A stretch of 64,000 bases of DNA. Source: Marinobacter salinisoli (GTDB taxonomy: Bacteria > Pseudomonadota > Gammaproteobacteria > Pseudomonadales > Oleiphilaceae). The notes under the pieces were generated by a model. That model saw only the letters and a program-made list of their open reading frames with translations, searched no databases and was not told the DNA's origin. The stretch covers positions 2,604,001-2,668,000 of the forward strand of contig NZ_CP071247.1 of the NCBI RefSeq assembly GCF_017301335.1. The letters are read 5' to 3'. A program made the position numbers and the translations under genes. Below, one piece after another: positions 52,089 to 60,857 of the stretch (positions within the stretch are counted from its first letter, which is position 1; each line of letters opens with the position of its first letter).

Positions 52089-52655
52089 TTACTCGGGAAG
52101 ATAGTCCCGGATGATCTCGTAGATGGCGGGGCGGTTTTCAGCGATCTCTTCCCGCGTCAGCCCCTCCAGCGAATGGGGGTACTTGAGCCAGGCTTCGGTT
52201 TCGTGAATGTAGTAGTCGGGGATTCGGTCGGTCTGATTCCGGCTCGGCTTGTAATACGGAACGGCAACCCGGATGTCGGCCGGCGTGTTGAGGCGGGCAC
52301 GGGTGCGTAACTCATCGATAATCGCCTCGATCGATCGCCCGGTGTCATAGACATCGTCGACAATCAGCAGGCGATCCTCGTGTCGCACATTCTTTACCAG
52401 GTAGTTCAGGCCGAATACCTTGACCTCCCGGCTCTGTTCATCAATCCCGCTGTAGGACGAGGTACGAATGGCAATGTTGTCCGTGGTAATGCCATGGAAG
52501 TCGAGAAACTCCTGCACCGCGGTTCCGATCGGGGCACCGCCACGCCACACGGCAATCATGAAGGTAGGCTGAAATCCGCTGGCGACGATTTTGGCGGCCA
52601 GGCGATAGGAGTCTTCCAGCAGACCCTGGGCGGTCAGGTGTTGTTTCTTACTCAT
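52089..52655 (-). CDS. phosphoribosyltransferase, paralogue 1
   Basis: A 188-residue type I PRTase. The PRPP loop is LLIVDDVYDTGRSIEAIIDEL; FQPTFMIAVWRGGAPIGTAVQEFL and IAIRTSSYSG are also typical of hypoxanthine or xanthine PRTase-like proteins. It is divergent from a clearly related gene at 52741 across only 85 bp. Substrate base unknown. Confidence 0.85.
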   Translation of the reverse strand: MSKKQHLTAQGLLEDSYRLAAKIVASGFQPTFMIAVWRGGAPIGTAVQEFLDFHGITTDNIAIRTSSYSGIDEQSREVKVFGLNYLVKNVRHEDRLLIVDDVYDTGRSIEAIIDELRTRARLNTPADIRVAVPYYKPSRNQTDRIPDYYIHETEAWLKYPHSLEGLTREEIAENRPAIYEIIRDYLPE

Positions 52656-52740
52656 GGAGTATTACGCCTCTCGCGGGTCGCACTTTTCGGGCAATCGGGT
52701 ATATTCTCTTGCTCGTTCCCTCTTGGCAACCGGGGTCAGT

Positions 52741-53337
52741 ATGAAAAAGCACTATCTCGAAGAAGAAGATTTGATCCTCGATGCGTTCAGGCTGGGCGTA
52801 GAGATATTCAAAAGCGGATTTCGCCCCACGTTTATTGTCGGGCTGTGGCGCGGGGGCAGCTCCATCGGGATCTACGTGCAGGAGTGCCTGCAGACCCTTG
52901 GCGTCATGACCGATCATATCGCGCTGCGTACCTCCTACCGTGGGCAGCCCTACTATCACAACATGGTGGCGTCGCCGAATTCGGAAATCCGTGTTCATGG
53001 CACCCAGTACCTGCTGGAAAACCTGAACGCGGATGATGGTCTGCTGATCGTAGATGATGTCTTCAGCACCGGTCTGAACATCAAGGCGGTGATCGACAAG
53101 CTGGAGCGTAACTGCAAGCGGAACATGCCCAGGGACGTGAAAGTCGCCACATTGTGGCAGCGACCTGCGTTCAACAAAACGACGCTGCAGCCAGACTACT
53201 GCCTGCATCGCACCGATGACTGGCTGGTGTTTCCGTACGAGCTGAACGGTCTGACCATGGACGAGATTCGGGAACATAAACCGTTTGTGGTGCCGATTCT
53301 GGAGTCCTGCAGCCCTGACCCTGACCGCAGGGGCTAG
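52741..53337 (+). CDS. phosphoribosyltransferase, paralogue 2
   Basis: A 198-residue relative of the divergent gene at 52089 (FRPTFIVGLWRGGSSIGIYVQECL, IALRTSYRGQ, LLIVDDVFSTGLNIKAVIDKL). The ATG at 52741 has GGGG upstream; an earlier in-frame start is unlikely. Its active loop reads DDVFSTG where the paralogue has DDVYDTG. Probably arose by inverted duplication and diverged in substrate. The cassette pocket begins directly after its stop. Confidence 0.85.
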   Translation: MKKHYLEEEDLILDAFRLGVEIFKSGFRPTFIVGLWRGGSSIGIYVQECLQTLGVMTDHIALRTSYRGQPYYHNMVASPNSEIRVHGTQYLLENLNADDGLLIVDDVFSTGLNIKAVIDKLERNCKRNMPRDVKVATLWQRPAFNKTTLQPDYCLHRTDDWLVFPYELNGLTMDEIREHKPFVVPILESCSPDPDRRG

Positions 53338-53339
53338 TC

Positions 53340-53438
53340 GGTCATGCCACCTTAATGTGGCTGGAGATTGTCATCAGAATTTGGCCGGGCGGTCGCAAAG
53401 CGGACATTGGATTCGCGGGCCACAGTCACTTGTTATGT
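53340..53438 (-). other. attC-like 3' flank of cassette D
   Basis: On the minus strand ACATAACAAG begins at 53438 and continues GTGACTGTGG, AATGTCCGCTTTGCGACCG, GGCCA and a CCAC...GTGG inverted repeat, ending at the PRTase stop. The same elements follow cassette E at 25726-25804. No R' box closes it on the left, so it is an incomplete or fused attC. Confidence 0.5.
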
Positions 53439-53690
53439 GTTTTGTCTGACCAACTCAAGGTCTACATCTCCGGGCTTGAAGGTTGCCGCCCATTTAGTGC
53501 TTCCATCGGATGCCACGCACTCCAAATCGTATGCAAGCGAGGGCTGTTCATACACCTCGATTACTGTGACTTCATCACCCACAGTTGGCGCATTAGATCC
53601 AAGCCAGACACTCGAACTGCTGAATTGGTCGTAGAGCGCTGTGATTCGCACGACATCATATTGCTGAAGCGCGTCATTACCCTTACACAT
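53433..53690 (-). CDS. cassette-borne hypothetical protein
   Basis: An 85-residue protein from ATG 53690 (MCKGNDALQQYDVVRITALY...APTVGDEVTVIEVYEQPSLAYDLECV...WAATFKPGDVDLELV). The small beta-rich layout with V-R-I-T and GDEVTVIEVYE resembles DUF4926-type cassette proteins, though I cannot confirm the family. The start codon overlaps the R' box GTTATGT and the stop overlaps its reverse complement ACATAAC, so the gene fills one integron cassette. Confidence 0.65.
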   Translation of the reverse strand: MCKGNDALQQYDVVRITALYDQFSSSSVWLGSNAPTVGDEVTVIEVYEQPSLAYDLECVASDGSTKWAATFKPGDVDLELVRQNT

Positions 53691-53753
53691 AACGCTAAGC
53701 TTTGCGGCTGACGGTGCGTAGCACCGGCAGTCCGCAACAGTGGCTTGTTAAGT
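53687..53753 (-). other. attC recombination site
   Basis: A 67-bp site on the minus strand: R'' ACTTAAC followed by AAGCCACTG, a hairpin core GCGG.CTG.CGGTGC-TAC-GCACCG.CAG.CCGC, then GCTTAGC and R' GTTATGT. The nested imperfect arms fold into the extended hairpin required by integron integrases. R'' pairs exactly with the R' of the cassette before it (GTTAAGT at 54217-54211) and R' with the R'' of the cassette after it (53438-53432). Confidence 0.8.
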
Positions 53754-54196
53754 TTCGAGTTTTTCACAGGCGGTCTGCTGGAAATCGATGAACGACTCAA
53801 TGTCGTCTGTAAACTCTTGGGTCTTCCAGTACTTGTTGACAGTTCGGACAGTAAAGCTGGTTACAACGCCGTTCTTCACTTTTTCATCTTCAACTGACAT
53901 GTCCTTCCAGAACATCCGAAAGGATTGCCGCTCCGGGCTCGTGTGAATTCGGATGCCATCACTTGTGGTAACAAATCTTATGTCCCTCCGGATTTTTCGA
54001 ACGCAACCGTATGCCCCCTTAGCTCACTGGCACCGAGGAGCAGAAGCACCAGGGATGGAATCAGGCTGAAATACCACGCGATCGGAAATAACAGTAACGC
54101 AGCCAAAACCATAGCTAAAAGAATAAACCCGAAGCCTCGTCTCTTTGCCTTTCTTTCAGCTGACATCAACGATTCGGGAGAAAAACGGTATTCCAT
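53748..54196 (-). pseudogene. frameshifted two-helix membrane protein with PH-like tail
   Basis: From ATG 54196 the first 72 codons encode two membrane helices (FGFILLAMVLAALLLFPIAWYF, SLIPSLVLLLLGASEL) and end at TAA 53978 shortly after GHTVAFEKSGG. In the -1 frame, reading continues without a good start (IRFVTTSDGIRIHTSPERQS, FRMFWKDMSVEDEKVKNGVV...) to TAA 53748. Together they look like one protein of about 148 residues of the two-helix plus bacterial PH-like type, split by a frameshift near 53985. It fills a cassette bounded by GTTAAGT (54217) and ACTTAAC (53753). Confidence 0.5.
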
Positions 54197-54255
54197 TGAT
54201 TGCGCTCGAAACTTAACTAAGCTGCTATTGAAGCCCCATTAACAGGGAGCGGTAT

Positions 54256-55449
54256 ATGTATCCTCTAAAACAGATCTCGAATTACTTCATGCTTGGCTGC
54301 CTTGCCCTCTTGCTCATTGGGTGTGGCGGTGGCGGTGGCGGTGGTGGCGGTTCTCAAAGCAGTCGCTTTGATCCTGGAACTGGATTTGATGGCTTTGTTT
54401 TCAGCATTGCTATCGCCACCGACGGCAGTGGCGACATCTACGTGGGTGGAGCTTTTGCGAATTTCGACGGTACTGAAATAAACCGTATTGCCCGACTCAA
54501 CAATGACGGAACCCTCGATACCGGGTTCGACCCGGGAGCAGGGATTATGCGCTATGTTAGTGATGTCACTCCGACAACTGACGGTAGCGGTGACATTTAC
54601 ATCGGTGGGAATTTCACAGATTTCATTAAGCGGCTGAACAGCGATGGTTCCAACGATGCCGGGTTTATTACGGGTACGAGTGCTAATGACGAAGTTCTGT
54701 CCATCGCACTGGCAACCGATGGCAGTGGCGATATCTATGTTGGCGGAAATTTTACCCTTTACCGCGGCAATGCCAGGGATTACATCACACGCATCAACAA
54801 CGATGGGTCCAACGATGCCGGATTTGTAACGGGTACCGGTTTTAACGCAGTTGTTACTAGTGTTGCACTGGCAAATGATGGCAGTGGCGATATCTACGCT
54901 GGAGGACCTTTTAGCCTTTACCGCGGCAATGCCAGGGATCGTATCGTGCGTGTTAATAGTAGTGGTTCCAACGATGCCGGATTCGATCCGGGTACGGGAT
55001 TTAATTTTGCTGTTTTTAGCATTGTACCGGCTGCCGATGGCAGTGGTGACCTCTACGTTGGTGGACGGTTCACGGATTACGACGGCACTACCAGAAATCG
55101 CATCGTCCGACTCAACAGTGACGGCTCCCACGATGCCGGGTTTGATTCAGGCCTGGGATTTAACGACGTCGTACTTAGTATCGCACTGGCAACCGATGGC
55201 AGTGGTGATATTTATGTTGGCGGAGATTTCACAGACTATCATGGCACCGCCAGGCGCCGTATCGCCCGGCTCAACAGTGATGGTTCCCTCGACGCCGGGT
55301 TTGATCCTGGTACAGGATTTGACCAGGCGGTATGGAGTATCGCCCCCGTTAGTGGTGGCAGCATCTACGTTGGCGGGGGATTTGCCAGTTATCGATCAGC
55401 CAGCGCAAACGGAATCATTCGCCTGGATTCAACGGGTACCCCGAATTAA
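54256..55449 (+). CDS. delta-60-repeat propeller lipoprotein
   Basis: A 397-residue lipoprotein: signal FMLGCLALLLIGC with a lipobox LIGC, then a run of nine glycines. Seven repeats of about 46-54 residues follow, each with DGSGDIYVGG.FT.Y.G..R.RI.RLNSDGS.DAGFDPGTGF, the delta-60 repeat forming a beta-propeller. The second repeat is about seven residues short and the seventh is degenerate. Likely anchored in the outer membrane; ligand unknown. GGGAGCGG precedes ATG 54256. Confidence 0.82.
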   Translation: MYPLKQISNYFMLGCLALLLIGCGGGGGGGGGSQSSRFDPGTGFDGFVFSIAIATDGSGDIYVGGAFANFDGTEINRIARLNNDGTLDTGFDPGAGIMRYVSDVTPTTDGSGDIYIGGNFTDFIKRLNSDGSNDAGFITGTSANDEVLSIALATDGSGDIYVGGNFTLYRGNARDYITRINNDGSNDAGFVTGTGFNAVVTSVALANDGSGDIYAGGPFSLYRGNARDRIVRVNSSGSNDAGFDPGTGFNFAVFSIVPAADGSGDLYVGGRFTDYDGTTRNRIVRLNSDGSHDAGFDSGLGFNDVVLSIALATDGSGDIYVGGDFTDYHGTARRRIARLNSDGSLDAGFDPGTGFDQAVWSIAPVSGGSIYVGGGFASYRSASANGIIRLDSTGTPN

Positions 55450-55757
55450 CGGCAATCAATAGGGTCAGACTCTAAGTTTAAGGGGAAAGAGGGGTTTATT
55501 TTTAACCATTTTGCGTGTTGGTCAATTTTAAATCACTCCGTCCCCTTTTACGCCTTTTACGCTCCCCCCCCTTTTTGTTTAAAAGGCGGAAATCATCGAG
55601 GCGGCCAAAACTGGTGGGCTATGTCAGCGTATCGTGGCCGGAACGGCCAAAATATCGTGACAAAAACACTGGTTCTTTAGCCGTAAGTAATTTCTGTGGC
55701 CGGGCGCATTGAACATGCTGGGCATCCTGGAAAGGCAGCGTCCCTTCGATCGAAGGC
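55450..55757. other. 308-bp gap, possible mobile-element remnant
   Basis: Contains AATAGGGTCAGACTCTAAGTT at about 55459, a phrase that in my recollection often flanks REP-associated Y1 transposase genes, then several C8/T5-rich tracts and a 65-codon frame without family resemblance. No intact transposase is present. Confidence 0.3.
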
Positions 55758-55785
55758 ACAAAAAAGCCGGCTGCTTGGCCGGCTC
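55758..55785 (-). terminator. terminator of the amidotransferase operon
   Basis: AGCCGGC-N6-GCCGGCT followed on the minus strand by TTTTTTG; it lies 27 bp beyond the stop at 55812. On the plus strand the stem is followed only by CTTTC. Confidence 0.85.
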
Positions 55786-55811
55786 TTTCGTTGGCGGTGG
55801 GCGGCACGGCG

Positions 55812-56585
55812 TCAGCAGGCGCTCGCGACTTCCTGCCGGGGCTTGGTGGTGCTGGTCTCAGCCTTATCGCGCCGCAGGAATCCCGCCATCCATCTGGCAA
55901 TCGCCATGGAGTCTGTCGCCGCGTCCGGCTTTGAAAGCCCTTCCAGTGCCTGATCGGCATCAGCCTCTGGGACCGACTGGCCGCGCAAATGCTTCACCAG
56001 CCGGGTCTCGAAAGTGACATCAAATTCCGGGTGCGCCTGGAACGTCAGGATGCGGTTGTCGTACTGAAGGACGGCGTACGGGCAGAAAGCGGATTCAGCG
56101 AGCACCTCAGCGGCGGCCGGTTTTTCCAGCACTTGATCCTGATGCATGACGCTCAGCGTGAATGTTGAGGCGCTCAGATCCAGCCCTTCAATCTCTCTGG
56201 TCAGGGTGTATTCGTGCAGCCCTACTCCCCACCCGCCGGAATACTTGTGCACGTGCGCATCGAACGCATCGGCAATGATCTGATGGCCAAAACAGATGCC
56301 GAGCATCGGACGGTCTGCCTGGTAAATGTCGCGAATCAGGACCTTGAGCCTCTGCATCCAGGGCAGGTTTTCGTACACGTTAGATTTCGAGCCGGTTACG
56401 ATCCAGCCGTCACAGGCGGTGGCTGACTCGGGAAATTCACCGTCACGAACGTCGTAGTTGACGTAATCAAACGTTTGGCCGGCCTGCTTGAACAGGCGCT
56501 GGAACATGTCGGCGAAAGAGCCAAACTCGCCAATCAGTGGGTCCGGTGTGATGCCGGTGGCCAGAATACCAATCTTCAAGGTCAT
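55812..56585 (-). CDS. class I glutamine amidotransferase
   Basis: A 257-residue protein from ATG 56585 (GGAG upstream). The nucleophile is in MLGICFGHQIIADAF, and the His/Glu pair in FQAHPEFD completes the triad; GWIVTGSKSNVYENLPWMQRL is typical of the GMP-synthase-like group. It follows the PuuA-like gene by 102 bp on the same strand. A role as gamma-glutamyl-GABA hydrolase (as PuuD) is plausible from context, though PuuD belongs to a different branch of the fold. Confidence 0.85.
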   Translation of the reverse strand: MTLKIGILATGITPDPLIGEFGSFADMFQRLFKQAGQTFDYVNYDVRDGEFPESATACDGWIVTGSKSNVYENLPWMQRLKVLIRDIYQADRPMLGICFGHQIIADAFDAHVHKYSGGWGVGLHEYTLTREIEGLDLSASTFTLSVMHQDQVLEKPAAAEVLAESAFCPYAVLQYDNRILTFQAHPEFDVTFETRLVKHLRGQSVPEADADQALEGLSKPDAATDSMAIARWMAGFLRRDKAETSTTKPRQEVASAC

Positions 56586-56687
56586 CCGTGTTCTCCAGTT
56601 CAAAGCGTCTGCCGCCCTCCGGTTTGCCTGGCCGGTTGCCAGTCGGGCCGGAGGTTGGGCAGGTTGTCGGGTATCTCAGAAATGGGC

Positions 56688-58025
56688 TCAGAGCAGCCCG
56701 AGGTAAGCTTCGTATTCCACGTCAGTGATGCGCTCGCTCAACAGACGCTGTTCCTGGCGCTTGGCGGCGCTGTAGACGCGCTGAAACTCCTCGCCCAGAT
56801 AGTCTTTCAGCACGGTGCTGTGTTCGAACGCGTGGGTGGCATCTTCCCATTTGTTTGGCAGCACCAGCGATTCGTCGCTTTCCGCATAGGCATCGCCTTC
56901 GGTCGGGGCGGCCGGCTCCAGGTTGTGTTCGATGCCGTAGAGCGCGCCGGCAAGGACCGATGCCAGAACCAGGTAGGGGTTCGCGTCGGCGCCGGCTACG
57001 CGGTGCTCAATCCGTCGGGCGGCACAGGGGCTTTCCGGGATGCGCAATGCAACGGTGCGGTTTTCATAGCCCCAGCTGGCCACGGTTGGTGCGTGGGCGC
57101 CCGGCATGAAACGACGGTAAGAGTTCAGGTTTGGCGCCAGCGCTAGCATGGTGTCGGGCATGGTTTTCATCATGCCGGCGACCGCTTGTTTCATCATCTG
57201 ACTGCCCTCTTCGGTGCCGTTGTCGAAGACGTTGCGGCCGGATTCGTCAAGCAGGCTGAAGTGGACATGGAAGCCATTGCCGCTCTGGTCGGCGTAGGGT
57301 TTGGCCATAAAGGTTGCGCCGTAACCGTGGCGGCGGGAAACGCCACGAACCAGACGTTTGAACAGGATGGCCTGGTCGCCGGCCAGCAACGGGTCATCAA
57401 CGTGGTTGAGGTTGATCTCAAACTGTCCCGGGCCCATTTCGGCAATGATGGTGTCGGCCTCAATCCCCTGCGCTTCGCACGCTTTGCGGATGTCAGCAAA
57501 GAACGCATCGAACCCATCCATTTCCTCGACCGCATACCCCTCAGTATTGGAGAGTCGGCGGCCGCGCCCGTCAGCCAACAAAGGCGGAATCGGGCGTTGC
57601 GTGGTTTCGGATTTTCCATCCATCAGGTAGAACTCGAGTTCCGTCGCCATAACCGGGCGCAAGCCACGCGCTTTGAACCGGTCGACCACGCGTTTCAGTA
57701 CCTGACGCGGATCGGCCCCGAACGGAGAACCGTCCGAGTTAAACATCATGGCGAGGATCTGGTGCCGGGGAATATCTGACCAGGGCACGGGAAGCGGTGT
57801 TTCGGAGACCGGGAAACATACGCCATCGCTGTCGCCGGTCTCAAAGACCAGGCCATTGTCGAGTACGTCTGCGCCCCAGAAATCGAACCCGACAACAGAT
57901 CGGGGCAGTTTGATGCCTTCGTTCAGCACTTTCTTCAAGGCGCCGGCAGGCATTCTTTTTCCACGTAAGTTGCCGTTCAGGTCGGTAATAAAAAAGTCGA
58001 ATTCGGTGTTTTTGTTGACTGTCAT
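56688..58025 (-). CDS. puuA: PuuA-like gamma-glutamylputrescine synthetase
   Basis: A 445-residue glutamine-synthetase-family ligase. Metal and ATP sites appear in VMATELEFYLMD, EMGPGQFEINLNHVDDPLLAGD, DQSGNGFHVHFSLLDESGRNVF and NRTVALRIPESPCAARRIEHRVAGADANPYLVLA. The opening FFITDLNGNLRGKRMP is typical of PuuA rather than GlnA. It joins glutamate to putrescine or a related amine. A regulon-type operator lies 72 bp upstream of ATG 58025. Confidence 0.88.
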   Translation of the reverse strand: MTVNKNTEFDFFITDLNGNLRGKRMPAGALKKVLNEGIKLPRSVVGFDFWGADVLDNGLVFETGDSDGVCFPVSETPLPVPWSDIPRHQILAMMFNSDGSPFGADPRQVLKRVVDRFKARGLRPVMATELEFYLMDGKSETTQRPIPPLLADGRGRRLSNTEGYAVEEMDGFDAFFADIRKACEAQGIEADTIIAEMGPGQFEINLNHVDDPLLAGDQAILFKRLVRGVSRRHGYGATFMAKPYADQSGNGFHVHFSLLDESGRNVFDNGTEEGSQMMKQAVAGMMKTMPDTMLALAPNLNSYRRFMPGAHAPTVASWGYENRTVALRIPESPCAARRIEHRVAGADANPYLVLASVLAGALYGIEHNLEPAAPTEGDAYAESDESLVLPNKWEDATHAFEHSTVLKDYLGEEFQRVYSAAKRQEQRLLSERITDVEYEAYLGLL

Positions 58026-58096
58026 ACGTCTCTCTCTGGAACGCTGCCGTTTCTATCAATGCTTCAACACTAAACCATCGCCGATTCCCCTGTAAC

Positions 58097-58114
58097 TATC
58101 ACCCAGGGGGTATA
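58097..58114. promoter_or_regulatory. operator before puuA
   Basis: Read on the minus strand, TATACCCCCTGGGTGATA; its left arm TATACCC and spacer match the site before puuB and the site before puuC. It ends 72 bp before the puuA start. Confidence 0.65.
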
Positions 58115-58445
58115 CGATGCGGGCGCGCCGGTCTGTTCTTGGAATCAGATATTGATGTTCGAACCGTTTGCCGCGATCATTGCCGCCGCCAAGGTCAGGT
58201 CGTCTGCGCCTCTGGCAGTCACAGGATGTCTTGCCGTCTCTGGTCATCATCCTGCCGACGCCGATCACGGGGTGGAAGGGCTGAAAAAAGACACTCCGCT
58301 GCGTTGATCTGACCTACGCTGAGTTAACGCAGGAACGCTGAATCGAGCGCAGGCCGGACGGCGCTCAACAATCCGAAAGCCCGCGATCGAACGGGCCTTC
58401 TGCACCATCCATGTACGGGTTTGAAAGGTCGCGCCACGGGCATCT
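58115..58445. other. intergenic region before the LuxR gene
   Basis: About 330 bp between the puuA operator and the LuxR-type regulator. Small frames occur but none has a ribosome-binding site or recognisable product. It presumably contains the LuxR promoter. Confidence 0.4.
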
Positions 58446-59252
58446 ATGCGAGAACGAGTCAGTCGAATTAACGCCAACGACAGCTGGCAGAAGAGTGTTG
58501 CGGTTCTGATAGAGCATCAGCGCCTTCGAAGCTTTCCAGCTGTGCTTGAAGAGTTTCTTTCAACGATCTGTTTTTACGACACCTTCATTATGGTGGCGTA
58601 CAAATCATCTTTGCGCCCTATCCTGCTTCACCCGACAGATTCTGAAGAGCAAAGCGACACTCTGAGGCTCTACATCAATCATGCCTATGTGATCGACCCG
58701 CTGTTTCACGCCATTAAATCCGGCATTGCCCCCGGCGTGGTTCGGCTCGCGGACATCATGCCCGACTCGTTCAGAGAGACGGAATATTTTCAGACCTGTT
58801 ACCAGGATTTTGGCCTGGTCGATGAAATCAACCTGATTATTCAGCTGGATGATGAGGTGACCTGCACCCTGACGCTGGGCCGCAAGGCGGCGCTGGACAG
58901 TATTTCGCGCAGCGAGCTGAAAGCGTTAAGTGATTTCTACCCGATTCTGGCTGCCCTGGTTCGTCAGTTCTGGCTATCGCAGTCGCGGGAATATCTGCAG
59001 CATGGCCGTTCGGATGGCCCCATGAAGCGGGCGTTGAAAACTTTTGCCAGCGGTGTGCTGACTCAGCGGGAGCGGGAAATTACTGACCTGATACTTCGGG
59101 GGTATTCATCACAAGCCATCGCCGACCAGTTGAAAATCAGCGTTGGGACGGTGAAAGTGCACCGGAAGAATATTCACAATCGCCTGAATACATCCACTCA
59201 GGCCGAAATCTTTACCCAGTTTATCGCCCATCTGAATAGTCTGGACGATTAA
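58446..59252 (+). CDS. LuxR-family regulator, candidate polyamine regulator
   Basis: A 268-residue protein with an N-terminal sensor domain (about 10-190, no known ligand motif) and a C-terminal LuxR HTH (LTQREREITDLILRGYSSQAIADQLKISVGTVKVHRKNIHNRLNTSTQAEIF). It lies between the divergent puuA-like operon and the puuC-like gene, so it is the best local candidate to bind the repeated TACCC...GGGNATA operator. The start at 58446 is not well defined; later ATGs are possible. Confidence 0.87.
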   Translation: MRERVSRINANDSWQKSVAVLIEHQRLRSFPAVLEEFLSTICFYDTFIMVAYKSSLRPILLHPTDSEEQSDTLRLYINHAYVIDPLFHAIKSGIAPGVVRLADIMPDSFRETEYFQTCYQDFGLVDEINLIIQLDDEVTCTLTLGRKAALDSISRSELKALSDFYPILAALVRQFWLSQSREYLQHGRSDGPMKRALKTFASGVLTQREREITDLILRGYSSQAIADQLKISVGTVKVHRKNIHNRLNTSTQAEIFTQFIAHLNSLDD

Positions 59253-59308
59253 CCGGCTTTTGCTGCTCAGACACGGGCGCACTCCCTGCGCCCGCCCTGG
59301 CCGAAGCG

Positions 59309-60796
59309 TCAGAGGCTGATCCAGACCGTCTTAAGGTCGGTGTACTTCTCAATCGAGTGCAGCGACTTGTCGCGCCCGTTACCAGAGGCCTTAACGCCGC
59401 CGAAAGGCATCGTGGAGTCTCCGCCGCCCCAGCCATTCACCCAGACCATGCCGCTCTGGATTTCCCGGCTCACCCGGTGGGCGCGCGAGAGGTTGTCGGT
59501 CCAGACCGATGCGCCCAGGCCGTAGCGGTTGTCATTTGCAAGCTCAATGGCCTCGGCTTCATCGTCAAATTCGCCAACCGCCAGTACCGGTCCGAAGATT
59601 TCTTCCTGCACGAACGTCATGGAATTTTTGGCGTCACCGATGATGGTGGGTTCGACGTAAAAACCGCGCCCCGGAATGTACTCTGGCAGTCCGCCTGTCA
59701 GCACGGTGGCACCATCATCCATTGCGGATTTGATGTAGCGCGACACGGTGTCCAGCTGAGCCTTGTCCACCAATGCGCCCATCCGGGTATCGGGATCAAG
59801 CGGATCGCCGCCCTGGTAAGCCGATGCCGCTTCGAGCAGGGCCGTCAGGAACCGGTCCTTGATAGACCGCTGTAAATAAAGCCGTGAGCAGGCAATGCAG
59901 ACTTCACCCTGGTTGGAGAAAATTGCTGCGGCTGCGGTTTGGGCGGCTTTTTCGATGTTACTGCAGTCGTCAAAGACCACCATGGGTGACTTGCCGCCAG
60001 CCTCAAGCCAGACCTTCTTCAGGTTCGACTGCCCGGCGTATTCCATCAGCATTCCCCCGACCCGGCTGGAGCCGGTGAATGCCAGCACATCCACGCCGTG
60101 GTGCAGTGCCAGTGCTTTGCCCGCGGTGTGACCGTAACCCGGCAGTACGTTCAGTACGCCATCGGGGATGCCTGCCTCAGTGGCCAGTTCCGCCAGACGC
60201 AAGACGCTGAGCGGCGATTTTTCGGATGGCTTGAGGATCACGGAATTGCCCGCGGCCAGAGCCGGCGCGAGCTTCCAGGTGGCCATCATCAGCGGGTAGT
60301 TCCAGGGTGTGATGGCTGCGACCACGCCAACGGGTTCGTGGCTGATCAGGCCCAACGTGTCATTGCCTGTGGGGGCAATCTCGCCATAAACCTTGTCGAT
60401 GGATTCTGCCGTCCAGCGGAAGCAATCGATGGAATCCGGAAGATCGATGGAGACCATCTCAGAAATGGATTTCCCCATGTCCATGGTGTCAGTGACGGCA
60501 AGTTCATCACGGTGCTGTTCCATCAAGTCTGCAAGACGCAGAAGAACGGCTTTGCGCTCTGCCGGCGACTTGCGGGACCACACGCCGGCCTGGAACGCCT
60601 TACGAGCCGCTGTAACCGCCAAATCAACGTCGGCCTGATCGCAGCTGGCTACCTCAGCCAGGACTTCTTCAGTGGCCGGGTTGATGGAGGGGAATGTCTC
60701 ACCGGAAGCTGAAGGCTGGAAACGCCCGTTAATATAGGCAAGGTTCCGGAAGTTGAGGCTCTGGCCAAGTTCTTGCCATTGCGATTTTGTCTTCAT
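59309..60796 (-). CDS. puuC: PuuC-like gamma-glutamyl-gamma-aminobutyraldehyde dehydrogenase
   Basis: A 495-residue aldehyde dehydrogenase. Glu in VWLEAGGKSPMVVFDDCSN, Cys in SNQGEVCIACSRLYLQRS, and ITPWNYPLMMATWKLAPALAAGNSVILKPSEKSPLSVLRLAELA are typical; WSRKSPAERKAVLLRLADL and the C-terminal KASGNGRDKSLHSIEKYTDLKTVWI agree with PuuC. It oxidises the aldehyde produced by PuuB. An operator copy lies about 62 bp before ATG 60796. Confidence 0.88.
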   Translation of the reverse strand: MKTKSQWQELGQSLNFRNLAYINGRFQPSASGETFPSINPATEEVLAEVASCDQADVDLAVTAARKAFQAGVWSRKSPAERKAVLLRLADLMEQHRDELAVTDTMDMGKSISEMVSIDLPDSIDCFRWTAESIDKVYGEIAPTGNDTLGLISHEPVGVVAAITPWNYPLMMATWKLAPALAAGNSVILKPSEKSPLSVLRLAELATEAGIPDGVLNVLPGYGHTAGKALALHHGVDVLAFTGSSRVGGMLMEYAGQSNLKKVWLEAGGKSPMVVFDDCSNIEKAAQTAAAAIFSNQGEVCIACSRLYLQRSIKDRFLTALLEAASAYQGGDPLDPDTRMGALVDKAQLDTVSRYIKSAMDDGATVLTGGLPEYIPGRGFYVEPTIIGDAKNSMTFVQEEIFGPVLAVGEFDDEAEAIELANDNRYGLGASVWTDNLSRAHRVSREIQSGMVWVNGWGGGDSTMPFGGVKASGNGRDKSLHSIEKYTDLKTVWISL

Positions 60797-60857
60797 ATCA
60801 GGCTACCTGGGTAAGTCATTGGTTGCACAAGGCTATCCCTCCGGTCGTAACCAGTGC

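Noticed and set aside
55459..55712. REP-associated Y1 transposase gene
   Set aside because: Only a flanking-type phrase is present; no HUH or catalytic Tyr motif can be read in any frame.
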